Source: an uncultured Caryophanales bacterium (GTDB lineage: Bacteria > Bacillota_I > Bacilli_A > RF39 > UBA660). From it: 16,076 nt of DNA. A model generated the notes under the pieces. The model had not been told where the DNA came from and searched no databases. It worked only from the letters and a program-made list of their open reading frames with translations. Shown here piece after piece: positions 7,563 to 15,892 of the stretch (positions are counted from its first letter, which is position 1; each line of letters starts with the position of its first letter). The position numbers and the translations under genes were made by a program. The stretch covers positions 1-16,076 of the forward strand of contig CAMYXG010000013.1 of assembly GCA_947303225.1 (NCBI GenBank). The letters are read 5' to 3'.

Positions 7563-8024
7563 ATGGATTTATATGGGTTATTGAAAAAATTAAATATTTC
7601 TTATGACGAAGTAGAGCATGAAGCTGTTTATACGATAGAGGAAGCGGATCAATTAAATCTTTCTTTAGAGGGAGTAGAATGTAAGAATTTATTTTTAAAA
7701 GATAAACATCATTTTTATTTATATATGGTTGATGAACATAAACAAACTAATTTAAAAGAGCTTCGTCATATTATTGGTAGTGGGGCATTATCTTTTGCTA
7801 AAGAGGATGTATTAATGGATAAGTTAGGAGTAATTCCAGGAAGTGTTACTCCAATGGGAATTATTCATAATAAGGATCATGATGTTGTTGTGTTACTTGA
7901 TCGTGATTTAGTCAATTCTTTTGTTTTAGTTCATCCTAATGTTAATACAAAGACTATGTCTTTATCTTGTCAAGATTTGATTCGTTTTATAGAAGAATGT
8001 GGCAATTCTTATCAAATAATATAA
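7563..8024 (+). CDS. YbaK/ProX-type aminoacyl-tRNA deacylase
   Basis: The 153-residue protein belongs to the YbaK/ProX editing superfamily, which hydrolyses tRNA charged with the wrong amino acid in the cytoplasm. The features seen are YDEVEHEAVYTIEEA near residues 14-28, the conserved Lys region CKNLFLKDK at 40-48, GVIPGSVTPMGI at 89-100 and VLVHPNVNTKTMSLS at 121-135. The V/I-PGSVTP-G and HPN-NT combination is closest to the PrdX/ProXp-ala branch, which clears Ala-tRNA(Pro), rather than the Cys-tRNA(Pro) deacylase YbaK itself. That sub-assignment is inferred from memory of the family. The length is typical and the ATG has a GAGGGTG ribosome site. It is a single-gene unit with its own promoter and terminator. 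Confidence 0.9.
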   Translation: MDLYGLLKKLNISYDEVEHEAVYTIEEADQLNLSLEGVECKNLFLKDKHHFYLYMVDEHKQTNLKELRHIIGSGALSFAKEDVLMDKLGVIPGSVTPMGIIHNKDHDVVVLLDRDLVNSFVLVHPNVNTKTMSLSCQDLIRFIEECGNSYQII

Positions 8025-8055
8025 AGTTCAATTTACATTGAACTTTATTCTTTTT
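8023..8055. terminator. Shared terminator between convergent tRNA deacylase and zinc-ribbon genes
   Basis: AAAGTTCAAT (8023-8032), loop TTAC, ATTGAACTTT (8037-8046): a perfect 10-base stem, then ATTCTTTTT on the plus strand. The two convergent stop codons (8022-8024 plus, 8045-8047 minus) both sit in the stem ends, so one hairpin probably serves both strands. Confidence 0.88.
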
Positions 8056-9451
8056 CTGATATTTTTATTTTTTCTCCATATGTTTGCTCATTGTTTTTTC
8101 CATAAATGGTATGCATACTTAACCCCGTTCTTTCTTCTAAATAGGTGTCTTTATTTTGAATATTTGAAAAAATAGTTTTTGTTTCATATTCGTATTCATG
8201 CCTTTTTTCTTTGTTTCGATATTTTTCTTTTTTAGATCGATAGAATATAATGGAAAAGATAATACCTAATGAAGTTAAATAGATGAGAAATGGTGGAGGT
8301 GCTTGTATGATGAGACCAATAAGTGGTAGAATTGATAAAACAATTAATGATGCTATTGCTAGTTTTATTTTACTAGTTGGTATACTTCCCATTGTTTCTC
8401 CAGTTCTCGCATTAACAGCTATATAATGTATTTTTCCTTTTTTCTTTTTTTGGTAGGAATATAACCATATTGGTAGATAGGCACTGACCCATTGTTTTCC
8501 GTTTATGATTTCATATTCATTTTCCCATTTAATGCCTCGATCATAATATTTTAGAAAATGATTTAGAGCATGTCTAGTAACATCTTTTATTTCCATGTTA
8601 ATTTTTGGTTCAATACTTTTTAGATTAATATTTCTTTTTTCGGAAGAATAACCAATTAAATAATTTGCATTGTATTTAATACAGTTTTCTGTATCAAATG
8701 GCATTATAGAATTAATAATATTTCTTGTTTCTTTTTTATTATTTTTATTAATATATTCTTTTAATGATTCGATTGTTAAATTTTTTACTATGATATCAAA
8801 TTCTCTATCTACTTTATATACATCTGCATCATATCTTGTTTCTTCTTTTTTATCATCACCCGATCCTGTTGTTACTGTGTATTCTCTAGTTTGATGTTCT
8901 CCTTCTCCTTGAAATTTTGCATGACAATTAGCATCTATAATAATATAGGGGAAGAAGACTCCTACTAGTTTTTCTTCTTGAAAGTGTTTTTTAAAGTGAT
9001 GAGTTGCAAAAAGACGGTGTTTTTTAGTGAATTCTTTCATTTTTGTGAAAGCTTCATTTTTTGTTAGTTTAAATGGTAGTATTACATCTGGTATTGTTCC
9101 ATTATCAATTTGTTTATTAACAGAAAGATTACTATGACACCAATGGCATTTAGCATTTAATGTTTCATTTGTATTGATAACAATTTCTGCACCACAGCCT
9201 CCACATTTTATTGTTATGATATCATTACTATCTTTTTTGATATCGTCTGTTGCACTTCCTCTTTTTGAACCTTTTAATGAATTAAAATCCGATTGAAATT
9301 CTTTAATTCTAGAGGAGTTTAATCTTGTATGACAATAATTACAAATAAGTGTTTGATTTTCTATATCATATGTAATGTTACTTGCTCCACATTTTGGACA
9401 TTTATTTTGTCCGTGATTATTCTTTGTATTTGTATCAATGATTTCTTTCAT
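8045..9451 (-). CDS. Membrane protein with two N-terminal zinc ribbons
   Basis: This 468-residue protein has two treble-clef/zinc-ribbon units: CPKCG (18-21) with CNYCH (37-40), and CGGCG (83-86) with CHWCH (102-105). Each unit can coordinate one Zn. A soluble alpha/beta region follows, including FFPYIIIDANCHAKFQGEG and a later YLPIWLYSYQ...IHYIAVNARTGE strand pair. Two transmembrane helices come next (about 362-382 and 386-404), then a charged tail. It resembles the TFIIB-type zinc-ribbon proteins annotated in Gram-positive genomes, whose function is not established. The ATG at 9451 follows an AAAGGAAA site. It starts only 15 bases after the stop of the SGNH fusion gene, so the two are very likely cotranscribed and possibly act together at the membrane. 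Confidence 0.8.
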   Translation of the reverse strand: MKEIIDTNTKNNHGQNKCPKCGASNITYDIENQTLICNYCHTRLNSSRIKEFQSDFNSLKGSKRGSATDDIKKDSNDIITIKCGGCGAEIVINTNETLNAKCHWCHSNLSVNKQIDNGTIPDVILPFKLTKNEAFTKMKEFTKKHRLFATHHFKKHFQEEKLVGVFFPYIIIDANCHAKFQGEGEHQTREYTVTTGSGDDKKEETRYDADVYKVDREFDIIVKNLTIESLKEYINKNNKKETRNIINSIMPFDTENCIKYNANYLIGYSSEKRNINLKSIEPKINMEIKDVTRHALNHFLKYYDRGIKWENEYEIINGKQWVSAYLPIWLYSYQKKKKGKIHYIAVNARTGETMGSIPTSKIKLAIASLIVLSILPLIGLIIQAPPPFLIYLTSLGIIFSIIFYRSKKEKYRNKEKRHEYEYETKTIFSNIQNKDTYLEERTGLSMHTIYGKNNEQTYGEKIKISEKE

Positions 9452-9466
9452 AATCGTTTCCTTTCT

Positions 9467-10489
9467 TTATGTATTGTTTGCTATAGAGATTAATTTTTGA
9501 GCATTTTCTTTAGAGAGAGATGCTGTATATGATGTATTCTCTATAGGGGAATTTGATAATGTTTTATATATGGTAGCAGCAGATAAAAATGCTCCTGCAT
9601 CTGATTGATGAATGTTGTCATCAAATATATCAATATTAGGGTAAGATGTTTTACATTGATCAAATGCTTTTCCATCATAAATGACCTTAGCATTATTTTC
9701 TGACGCAATTGTTTCTGTTGCTTGATAAGACTTTTGTTTTGCAGCATTACTTGCATCTTCTGTAATCCAGAGAGCTCTAATATATACACTTATATTTGGA
9801 TTTACTCCTCTTACTGTATTGATAATATTTTTAGCTCCTGTTGAATAGGTTGTATATTGTCCCTTGTAAGCATCTGTTTGCTCTTGAAGAATTACACAAT
9901 TGAATGTTGTATCTGTCATTTTGTTTTGATATTTACTATATAATTCCTGTAATGTATTTCCTCCTTCTGTTACTGTTGAAATGTTTATATTATATCCATT
10001 TGCACTAGCTATTGATTTTACTTTTTCAGGTATGTTATGAACATATGTTTTGCTATTACCAACGAATAAAATATTAGTTGTTTCTCCTTTGTTGATACAA
10101 TCTCCACTTGCTGTGTTGCCTGGTTCATAACTTCCAGAGTTAGTAATTATTTTCTTTTTATCTTTTTTTGTTGTCTCCATATAATCATTCGATGGTTGAT
10201 AATTAGAAGCATTATTCCAACAACTACTAATATTCATATTGTCTCCTAACATCATCATAACTGCATTTACAATAACAGGAATAAAAAATACAATGGCAGC
10301 TGCTAAGAATTGATTGATAATTTTTTTGATACCATTTTTTTCTTCTGGATTTTTTACTAGTTTTATAAAGGATATTGTTGCCCAAATTAATAGTATAATT
10401 GGTATGGTTATTTGTATCATTAATAACAAGTTTTTAACAATGTTTAAAATAGGTAGAAGTGATTGATCATTACATAGATTTGAATTCAT
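9467..10489 (-). CDS. Pilin-like membrane domain fused to an extracellular SGNH hydrolase
   Basis: The 340 residues form two parts. Residues about 12-82 contain two hydrophobic helices (ILNIVKNLLLMIQITIPIIL and FLAAAIVFFIPVIVNAVMMM) separated by a KNPEEKNGIKK hinge, the pattern of TrbC/VirB2-like or Mbov_0395-type pilin-like proteins. After a polar linker, residues about 138-310 look like an SGNH/GDSL esterase-lipase: block I ILFVGNSKT with candidate nucleophile Ser146, block II EGGNTL with Gly177 as oxyanion candidate, and block V DDNIH with Asp291 and His294. The usual block III Asn is replaced or shifted (VILQEQTD). SGNH enzymes commonly remove acyl groups from polysaccharides or lipids. 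GGAGGTAA gives a strong ribosome site. It is the first gene of a two-gene minus-strand operon. The esterase call is fairly sure; the pilin-like call is moderate. Confidence 0.78.
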   Translation of the reverse strand: MNSNLCNDQSLLPILNIVKNLLLMIQITIPIILLIWATISFIKLVKNPEEKNGIKKIINQFLAAAIVFFIPVIVNAVMMMLGDNMNISSCWNNASNYQPSNDYMETTKKDKKKIITNSGSYEPGNTASGDCINKGETTNILFVGNSKTYVHNIPEKVKSIASANGYNINISTVTEGGNTLQELYSKYQNKMTDTTFNCVILQEQTDAYKGQYTTYSTGAKNIINTVRGVNPNISVYIRALWITEDASNAAKQKSYQATETIASENNAKVIYDGKAFDQCKTSYPNIDIFDDNIHQSDAGAFLSAATIYKTLSNSPIENTSYTASLSKENAQKLISIANNT

Positions 10490-10515
10490 AAATTACCTCC
10501 ATCATTTCTATATTA

Positions 10516-10544
10516 ATTATAACTAATTTTATTCTTCTTTTGAA
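10516..10544 (-). promoter_or_regulatory. Promoter of the SGNH/zinc-ribbon operon
   Basis: On the minus strand TTCAAA (10539-10544), 17-base spacer, TATAAT (10516-10521), about 27 bases before the start codon. The -35 overlaps a perfect inverted repeat (10531-10548). Confidence 0.55.
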
Positions 10545-10562
10545 GAATAGTTTATTTTTTTT
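10531..10562. repeat. Inverted repeat in the divergent intergenic region (operator or plus-strand terminator)
   Basis: ATTCTTC (10531-10537), TTTT, GAAGAAT (10542-10548), followed on the plus strand by a T-rich run to 10562. It overlaps the minus-strand -35 box and immediately precedes the plus-strand -35. No plus-strand gene needs a terminator here, so it may be an operator or may insulate against antisense transcription. Confidence 0.55.
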
Positions 10563-10591
10563 AGACAAATAATGACAATGTAGTGTATAAT
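10562..10591 (+). promoter_or_regulatory. Promoter of the giant activase gene
   Basis: TAGACA (10562-10567), 18-base spacer, perfect TATAAT (10586-10591), about 42 bases before the ATG at 10634. Confidence 0.62.
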
Positions 10592-10633
10592 AGTAAGTTG
10601 TGGTAATAAGACAGATTTGGGGTGTTATACTAT

Positions 10634-13600
10634 ATGAAAAGGATATTAAATATTGGATTAGATATTGGTTCAACAACAGTTAAACTTGTTGCGATGGATC
10701 AAAGAAAAAAAGTATTATATCAGGATTATCGTAGACATTATTCTGATACAAAAAAAACTATTATTGATTTATTAAATGAGTTATTGAGAAAGTATCCTAA
10801 TCTAAATTATTCAATTGTTTTAACGGGTAGTGGAGCAATTGCTTTAGCCAAGTATTTAAAAGTTTCTTTTGTACAAGAAGTTATTGCTTGCAAAAATGCT
10901 ATTGAAGAGTATGCTCCCCAGACTGATGTGGCAATTGAATTAGGTGGAGAAGATGCTAAAATCATTTATTTTGATCAAACGATTGAACAAAGAATGAATG
11001 GATCTTGTGCTGGTGGTACTGGAGCTTTTTTAGATCAAATGGCGGTCTTATTGAATACTACTACGGAAGGATTAAATGATTTAGCATTAAAAGGAGAAAA
11101 GATATATCCTATTGCATCTCGATGTGGTGTGTTTGCTAAGACGGATATTCAGCCATTGATGAATGAGGGTGTTCGAAGAGAAGATATTGCTTTATCTATT
11201 ATGCAAGCGGTGGTCAATCAAACTATTTCTGGACTTGCTTGTGGTAAGCCTATTCGTGGAAATGTTATTTTTCTAGGTGGTCCATTAAATTATTTATCGG
11301 CTTTGAGAAAAAGATTTATTGAAACATTGAATTTAAGAGAAGATGAAGTAATTGTACCTGATGATGCTAGACTATTTGTTTGTACAGGAGCCGTTTTAGA
11401 TTGTGAAGCTAGAAAGACATTGAATGAGGCTCAACTTCGAAAAATGCTTGTAAAGATTGATCGGTTTCATGAGGTAGAATCTACTTCTTTAGCTCCTTTA
11501 TTTGTAGATGAAGATGATTATCAAACCTTTTTAAAAAGACAAGAACAATATCAAGTTCAAACCAAATCCATTGAAGATTATAGTGGAGATGTTTTTTTAG
11601 GAATTGATGCAGGTAGTACGACTGCTAAATTAGTAGCAATTGATTCTAAAGGTAATTTGTTATATCAAGATTATCGTTCTAATCAAGGAACACCTGTTGA
11701 TACTGTTAAAAACATGATATTAGATTTTTATCAAGTTCTTCCAAAAAATACTGTGATTCGTAGTGCTGGGTCTACAGGATATGGGGAACTACTTATGAAA
11801 ACTGCCTTTAATTTAGATATTAGTGAAATAGAGACAATGGCTCATTATCAAGCTGCTAATTATTTTTTACCAGGAGTAGAAAGTATTATTGATATTGGTG
11901 GTCAAGATATGAAATATATTAAGATTAAAGATGGTGCCATTGATTCTATTATGTTAAATGAAGCTTGTTCTTCTGGATGTGGTTCATTTATTGAAACTTT
12001 AGCAAAGTCTCTTAATATGACAGTATCTGATTTTGTTACTTTTGCCATTCATTCAAAAGCTCCTATTGATTTAGGAAGTCGTTGTACGGTATTTATGAAT
12101 TCTAAAATAAAACAAACTCAAAAAGAGGGAAGACCTCTTAGTGATATCTTTGCTGGTCTTAGTTATTCTGTTGTTAGAAATGCTTTACAAAAAGTAATGA
12201 AGATTCGAGATAATTCTACTTTAGGAGAGAAGATTGTTGTTCAAGGTGGTACTTTTTTAAATGATGCGGTATTACGTAGTTTTGAATTAATAACAGGTAA
12301 AGAAGTTGTTAGACCTAATATAGCAGGATTAATGGGAGCATATGGTGTTGCTTTGATTGCTCTTGACAATTTTTCTCAGTATGAGGATCAAGATGTAAAG
12401 AGTTCTATTCTTAGTGCTCAAGAAATTCAAAATTTGGTTATGAAAACTTCTCATGCAAGATGTGGGAAATGTGAAAATCATTGTAGTTTAACGATAAATA
12501 AGTTTGATAATAAGATTTTTATTTCTGGAAATCGTTGTGAACGTGGTAGTGGGAATAATGGTAGTATTAATACTCTTCCTAATATGGTTGCTTGGAAGTA
12601 TAATCGTTTATTTGATTATACTCCTCTTGAGAATGCTCCTCGTGGAGATATTGGGATTCCTCGTGTTTTAAATATGTATGAAGACTATCCATTATGGTTT
12701 ACTATCCTTACGCATTTAGGATTTCATGTAGTTCTATCTGATCATTCCAATCATACGTTATATGAAAAAGGAATTGAATCTATGCCTTCAGAATCTGTTT
12801 GCTATCCAGCTAAACTTGTTCATGGCCATATTATTAATTTGTTGGAAAAGGGAATTCAGACTATTTTTTATCCTTGTATTATGTATGAAAGAGAAGAATT
12901 TTCTACTTCAGATAATCATTTTAATTGTCCAATTGTTCAATCCTATTCTGAAGCTATTCAACTAAATGTAGAAGATTTGGAAAAGAAGAATATTACGTAT
13001 TTAAATCCTTTTTTACCTTTGACAGAAAAAGGGATGTTACAAAGATTTTTAGAACTTGAAGAATTTAAACCATATCATTTTTCTAAAAAAGAATTAAAAG
13101 AAGCTATTCATGCTGGTTTTGTAGAACAAAAACACTTTAAGGATGAAGTTCGTTCTAAAGGAGAAGAATTTTTAGAATATGTTTCAAATCATCATGAAAA
13201 AGCGATTGTTTTAGCTGGAAGACCATATCACTTAGATCGAGAAGTTAATCATGGTATTGATACTTTGATTAATTCTTTAGGACTTGCTGTATTAACGGAA
13301 GATTCTATTTGTCATTTGTCTAATATTCAAAGTAAGCTTCGTGTTGTGGATCAATGGTCTTATCATTCTCGTGTTTATCATGCAGCTGATGTTGTTAGTC
13401 AATATCCTTTCTTAGAACTTGTTAATTTGAATTCTTTTGGATGTGGTTTGGATGCTATTGTAACGGATCAAGCAGAAGAAATTTTGAAGTATAATAATCG
13501 ACTTTATACGACCATTAAGATTGATGAAATTAATAATTTAGGAGCTGCTAAGATTCGAATTCGTTCTTTAATTGCTTCTATGAATAAGAGAATGGAAGAA

Positions 13601-14029
13601 TACTCTTATCAACCATATCAGTATCAGAAAAATTATTTTAAAAAACAAGATCGAAAACATACCATTTTGTTTCCTGATATGTCTGCTCCTCATTTTCGTA
13701 TTTTTGAATCTATGTTACAGAGTGAAGGATATCATGCAGTATGGTTAAGTAAGACAAACGATGATAGGGTAGAAACTGGTTTAAAATATGTAAATAATGA
13801 TTCTTGTTATCCGGCTATTTTAGTTACTGGACAATTAATTTATGAATTGCAAAGTGGAAAATATGATTTGGATAACACTAGTGTTATTATTACGCAAACT
13901 GGTGGAGGATGTCGAGCTACTAATTATATTGGACTGATTCGTAAGGCTCTAAGAGATGCAGGACTTGAAAAGGTTTCTATTTTATCTTTAAATCTAAGTG
14001 GATTGGAGAAGGAACAAGCCTTTCATTAA
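10634..14029 (+). CDS. HgdC/BadF-type 2-hydroxyacyl-CoA dehydratase activase, duplicated ASKHA domains, C-terminally truncated
   Basis: The 1131 intact residues begin with two ASKHA ATPase domains. Domain 1 (about 4-260) has DIGSTTVKL, LGGEDAK, SCAGGTGAF with Cys125 and SRCGVFAK with Cys164. Domain 2 (about 320-580) has DAGSTTAKL, IGGQDMK, NEACSSGCGSF with Cys445/449 and GSRC with Cys484. In HgdC two such Cys per subunit hold a 4Fe-4S cluster at the dimer interface, and ATP hydrolysis drives electron injection into the dehydratase. A Cys cluster follows (610, 613, 617, 635), then COG3580/DUF2229-like sequence (MPSESVCYPAK, YPCIMYE, AGRPYHLD, NSFGCGLDA) and a dehydratase-like end (NNDSCYPA, GGGCRATNY). 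Full-length relatives run to about 1400 residues; here the frame stops at SGLEKEQAFH and the missing end lies downstream in broken frames. ATG 10634 is preferred to GTG 10622 because GGGGTG precedes it at the right distance. Whether the truncated product works is uncertain. Confidence 0.88.
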   Translation: MKRILNIGLDIGSTTVKLVAMDQRKKVLYQDYRRHYSDTKKTIIDLLNELLRKYPNLNYSIVLTGSGAIALAKYLKVSFVQEVIACKNAIEEYAPQTDVAIELGGEDAKIIYFDQTIEQRMNGSCAGGTGAFLDQMAVLLNTTTEGLNDLALKGEKIYPIASRCGVFAKTDIQPLMNEGVRREDIALSIMQAVVNQTISGLACGKPIRGNVIFLGGPLNYLSALRKRFIETLNLREDEVIVPDDARLFVCTGAVLDCEARKTLNEAQLRKMLVKIDRFHEVESTSLAPLFVDEDDYQTFLKRQEQYQVQTKSIEDYSGDVFLGIDAGSTTAKLVAIDSKGNLLYQDYRSNQGTPVDTVKNMILDFYQVLPKNTVIRSAGSTGYGELLMKTAFNLDISEIETMAHYQAANYFLPGVESIIDIGGQDMKYIKIKDGAIDSIMLNEACSSGCGSFIETLAKSLNMTVSDFVTFAIHSKAPIDLGSRCTVFMNSKIKQTQKEGRPLSDIFAGLSYSVVRNALQKVMKIRDNSTLGEKIVVQGGTFLNDAVLRSFELITGKEVVRPNIAGLMGAYGVALIALDNFSQYEDQDVKSSILSAQEIQNLVMKTSHARCGKCENHCSLTINKFDNKIFISGNRCERGSGNNGSINTLPNMVAWKYNRLFDYTPLENAPRGDIGIPRVLNMYEDYPLWFTILTHLGFHVVLSDHSNHTLYEKGIESMPSESVCYPAKLVHGHIINLLEKGIQTIFYPCIMYEREEFSTSDNHFNCPIVQSYSEAIQLNVEDLEKKNITYLNPFLPLTEKGMLQRFLELEEFKPYHFSKKELKEAIHAGFVEQKHFKDEVRSKGEEFLEYVSNHHEKAIVLAGRPYHLDREVNHGIDTLINSLGLAVLTEDSICHLSNIQSKLRVVDQWSYHSRVYHAADVVSQYPFLELVNLNSFGCGLDAIVTDQAEEILKYNNRLYTTIKIDEINNLGAAKIRIRSLIASMNKRMEEYSYQPYQYQKNYFKKQDRKHTILFPDMSAPHFRIFESMLQSEGYHAVWLSKTNDDRVETGLKYVNNDSCYPAILVTGQLIYELQSGKYDLDNTSVIITQTGGGCRATNYIGLIRKALRDAGLEKVSILSLNLSGLEKEQAFH

Positions 14030-14568
14030 AATGAGTTATCTATGGTGAATTATTAATGTAACTCTTATATGCTACTCGTACTTATGAAGTTACTACTGGA
14101 ACTGCTAATCAAATGTATCAGAAATGGCAAGCTATTACTAGTGAAGCAATTACTAGAGGAAACTTATTTGAATTTCGAAAGAATATTCGTGAGATTATTT
14201 CTGATTTTCAAAGTATTAAAATTAAGAAAACAAAAAAACCAAAAGTTGGAATTGTTGGAGAGATTTTAATAAAATATCATGCTTTTGGAAATGATCATTT
14301 AGTTGAAAAATTAGAAGCAGAAGGTGCAGAAGTATGTGTTCCAGAACTTATGGGATTTGTTAAGTATTGTGCTTATAACGGAATGATAAAAGAAAAATTA
14401 TTAAAAACATCTAAAAAGACAGCTTTTTTTAATCATCAATTTTTAAATTTAATTGATTTTTATGAGAGATATGTTAAGCAACAATTAAGAGATACTCATT
14501 ATCGAGATGTGACTAATATTTATGAACTTGCGAAGAATGTAGATGGTATTATTTCTACTGGTAATTAA
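14030..14568 (+). pseudogene. Broken C-terminal segment of the giant activase (frame +1 piece)
   Basis: Reading from 14035 in the phase of codon 14041 gives VIYGELLM, a TAA at 14059-14061, then LLYATRTYEVTTG and an open stretch to 14568 with KPKVGIVGEILIKYH, CVPELMGFVKYCAYN and NIYELAKNVDGIISTGN. This is the sequence expected after SGLEKEQAFH in full-length relatives, where the position of the TAA is typically Gln (LLMQ-LY), so CAA to TAA is the simplest reading. The junction with the upstream frame (14025-14040) also changes phase and appears to lack about 10-15 residues. An internal ATG at 14113 gives a 151-residue frame, but with no good ribosome site. It should be read as decayed coding sequence rather than a separate gene. 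Confidence 0.82.
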
Positions 14569-14783
14569 TTAAAGATGGTATTAGTAATATTGTTTGTGTT
14601 CAGCCATTTGCCTGCTTACCAAATCATATTGTTGGGAAATCTGTTATGAAACGTATTCGAAAGTTATATCCTGATGCTAATATAACAGCTATTGATTATG
14701 ATCCGGGTGCGAGTCATACGAATCAGACGAATCGAATTAAATTAATGTTAACGGTTGCAAAAGATAAGGAAAAGTCAAAATAG
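14565..14783 (+). pseudogene. Broken extreme C-terminus of the giant activase (third frame)
   Basis: A third phase continues the same protein: LIKDGISNIVCVQPFACLPNH, VGKSVMKRIRKLYPDANI, AIDYDPGASHTNQTNRIKLML, ending at TAG 14781-14783. Relatives have about 15-17 residues (around QTGEGW) between STGN and this point, so a deletion of roughly 50 bases plus a phase change at about 14563-14570, within the repeated AATTAATTAA, explains the break. The conserved Cys in FACLPNH and the DYDPGAS motif are still present, so the decay looks recent. Confidence 0.82.
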
Positions 14784-14807
14784 TGTAATCTATTTTGATT
14801 TTTCTTT
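14771..14807 (+). terminator. Terminator of the giant activase gene
   Basis: CAAAATAG (14776-14783), loop TGTAAT, CTATTTTG (14790-14797), extended by several A-T pairs and followed by ATTTTTCTTTT. The original TAG stop of the broken gene lies within the 5' arm. Confidence 0.85.
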
Positions 14808-14833
14808 TCATATAAGAGGATTTTTGTTATAAT
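14805..14833 (+). promoter_or_regulatory. Promoter of the membrane-anchored hypothetical gene
   Basis: TTTTCA (14805-14810), 17-base spacer, TATAAT (14828-14833) preceded by TGT (extended -10). The start codon lies 25 bases after the -10. Confidence 0.62.
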
Positions 14834-14857
14834 GATGTTAAGATAAAGAGGGATTTT

Positions 14858-15868
14858 ATGAAGACTATCAAAAAGTTTATAAAAATAGTAATTGTATTTG
14901 TACTTGTTTTTGGATTGTTAACAGCTGGCATTGATTTTTTTCGTATGAAAAAAGGTCTTGTTCCAGTTTTTAATCGTATTGAATATAATATGCGTACAAA
15001 AATTCAAACTTATAAGGGACTTTTTTATACCGCAACAAGAAAAGTTTTAATTTCTCCTATGGAACCTTTAGAAGAATCTAGTAAGTTGCATTTTAAATTA
15101 TTTCTATTTGAAATGAATATTCCAAGTACTTGGAAAGAAAAAAAAGCTGCTTCTTCTTTAAAAGTAAAACCAGTAGTGAATTGTAATGAACCATCTGTTT
15201 TATATTATGCTGATAAAGATATTAAAGTATATACCTATTGTATTGATGAAATCAAGATAGAAAAGGGAAAGAAAGAACAAGATTTATTATCTTATTTAAA
15301 GAAAGATTCTTCCATATTAGATGATATTTTTCATCAATTATCTTTTGGAGGAGTATTAAGTGATAGTACAACTCAATATTATACGAATATGGATCATTTT
15401 TATTCTGATGATGTTTCTGTTTATCAGTGTCATCGGGATTTTGTAACAGATGTTTATTTTGCTCCAAAAGATAGTACTTTTCAAATGGATTTTTGTACCT
15501 ATAAAGATGATGACTTTAAATTTATGTTTGAAATATTAGATGAAACTCCTAGTGAATTAGAAAACAATTACCAAGATTTAAAAAAGAAAAAGGAAGAAGC
15601 AGAGAAAAAGACAGATAATAATGATGAAACTACAGAGAATATTGAAGAGATTACTTTACCAGATCCTGAAATTATTTTTGAAGATGAGAAATATCGTTAT
15701 GAATTTCCATATCCAAAGAGTCAATATGTTTTTATAACGACTCCTGCAGTTCGAGGTAAGGAAGAAACCAAGACTTCATTAGTGACTGTTATTCAGGATC
15801 AATTACTTAGTATGGATGAATTAATGGATAAAGGATTAGATATTACGAAAGTAGAAAAGCCTGCTTAG
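14858..15868 (+). CDS. Membrane-anchored extracellular protein of unknown function
   Basis: I do not recognise this 336-residue protein. Residues about 1-26 are a basic start plus one hydrophobic helix (IVIVFVLVFGLLTAGIDFF) without a lipobox or an obvious cleavage site, so it is probably an N-terminally anchored protein facing outward. The body is mixed alpha/beta. A charged, coiled-coil-like linker sits around residues 236-272 (LENNYQDLKKKKEEAEKK, then an acidic DNNDETTENIEE stretch), followed by a C-terminal strand-rich part (YRYEFPYPKSQYVFITTPA). Cys are few and scattered (109, 127, 194, 216), possibly forming disulphides. AAAGAGGG precedes the ATG, and the gene has its own extended -10 promoter. 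It lies 24 bases before the next exported protein, so the two may be cotranscribed and act at the same surface. Confidence 0.8.
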   Translation: MKTIKKFIKIVIVFVLVFGLLTAGIDFFRMKKGLVPVFNRIEYNMRTKIQTYKGLFYTATRKVLISPMEPLEESSKLHFKLFLFEMNIPSTWKEKKAASSLKVKPVVNCNEPSVLYYADKDIKVYTYCIDEIKIEKGKKEQDLLSYLKKDSSILDDIFHQLSFGGVLSDSTTQYYTNMDHFYSDDVSVYQCHRDFVTDVYFAPKDSTFQMDFCTYKDDDFKFMFEILDETPSELENNYQDLKKKKEEAEKKTDNNDETTENIEEITLPDPEIIFEDEKYRYEFPYPKSQYVFITTPAVRGKEETKTSLVTVIQDQLLSMDELMDKGLDITKVEKPA

Positions 15869-15892
15869 ATTATTTGTTTTGAGAGGTTATTT

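Noticed and set aside
8670..8894. Plus-strand open frame inside the zinc-ribbon gene.
   Set aside because: It is the antisense shadow of a well-supported minus-strand gene, without its own ribosome site or recognisable features.
5670..14061. Reassignment of TAA to Gln, suggested by two in-frame TAA codons where Gln is plausible.
   Set aside because: TAA ends several intact genes here directly before or inside terminators (for example 5276-5278 and 8022-8024), so it acts as a normal stop.
15252..15467. Minus-strand open frame inside the membrane-anchored hypothetical gene.
   Set aside because: It is the antisense shadow of a longer gene with promoter, ribosome site and signal anchor.
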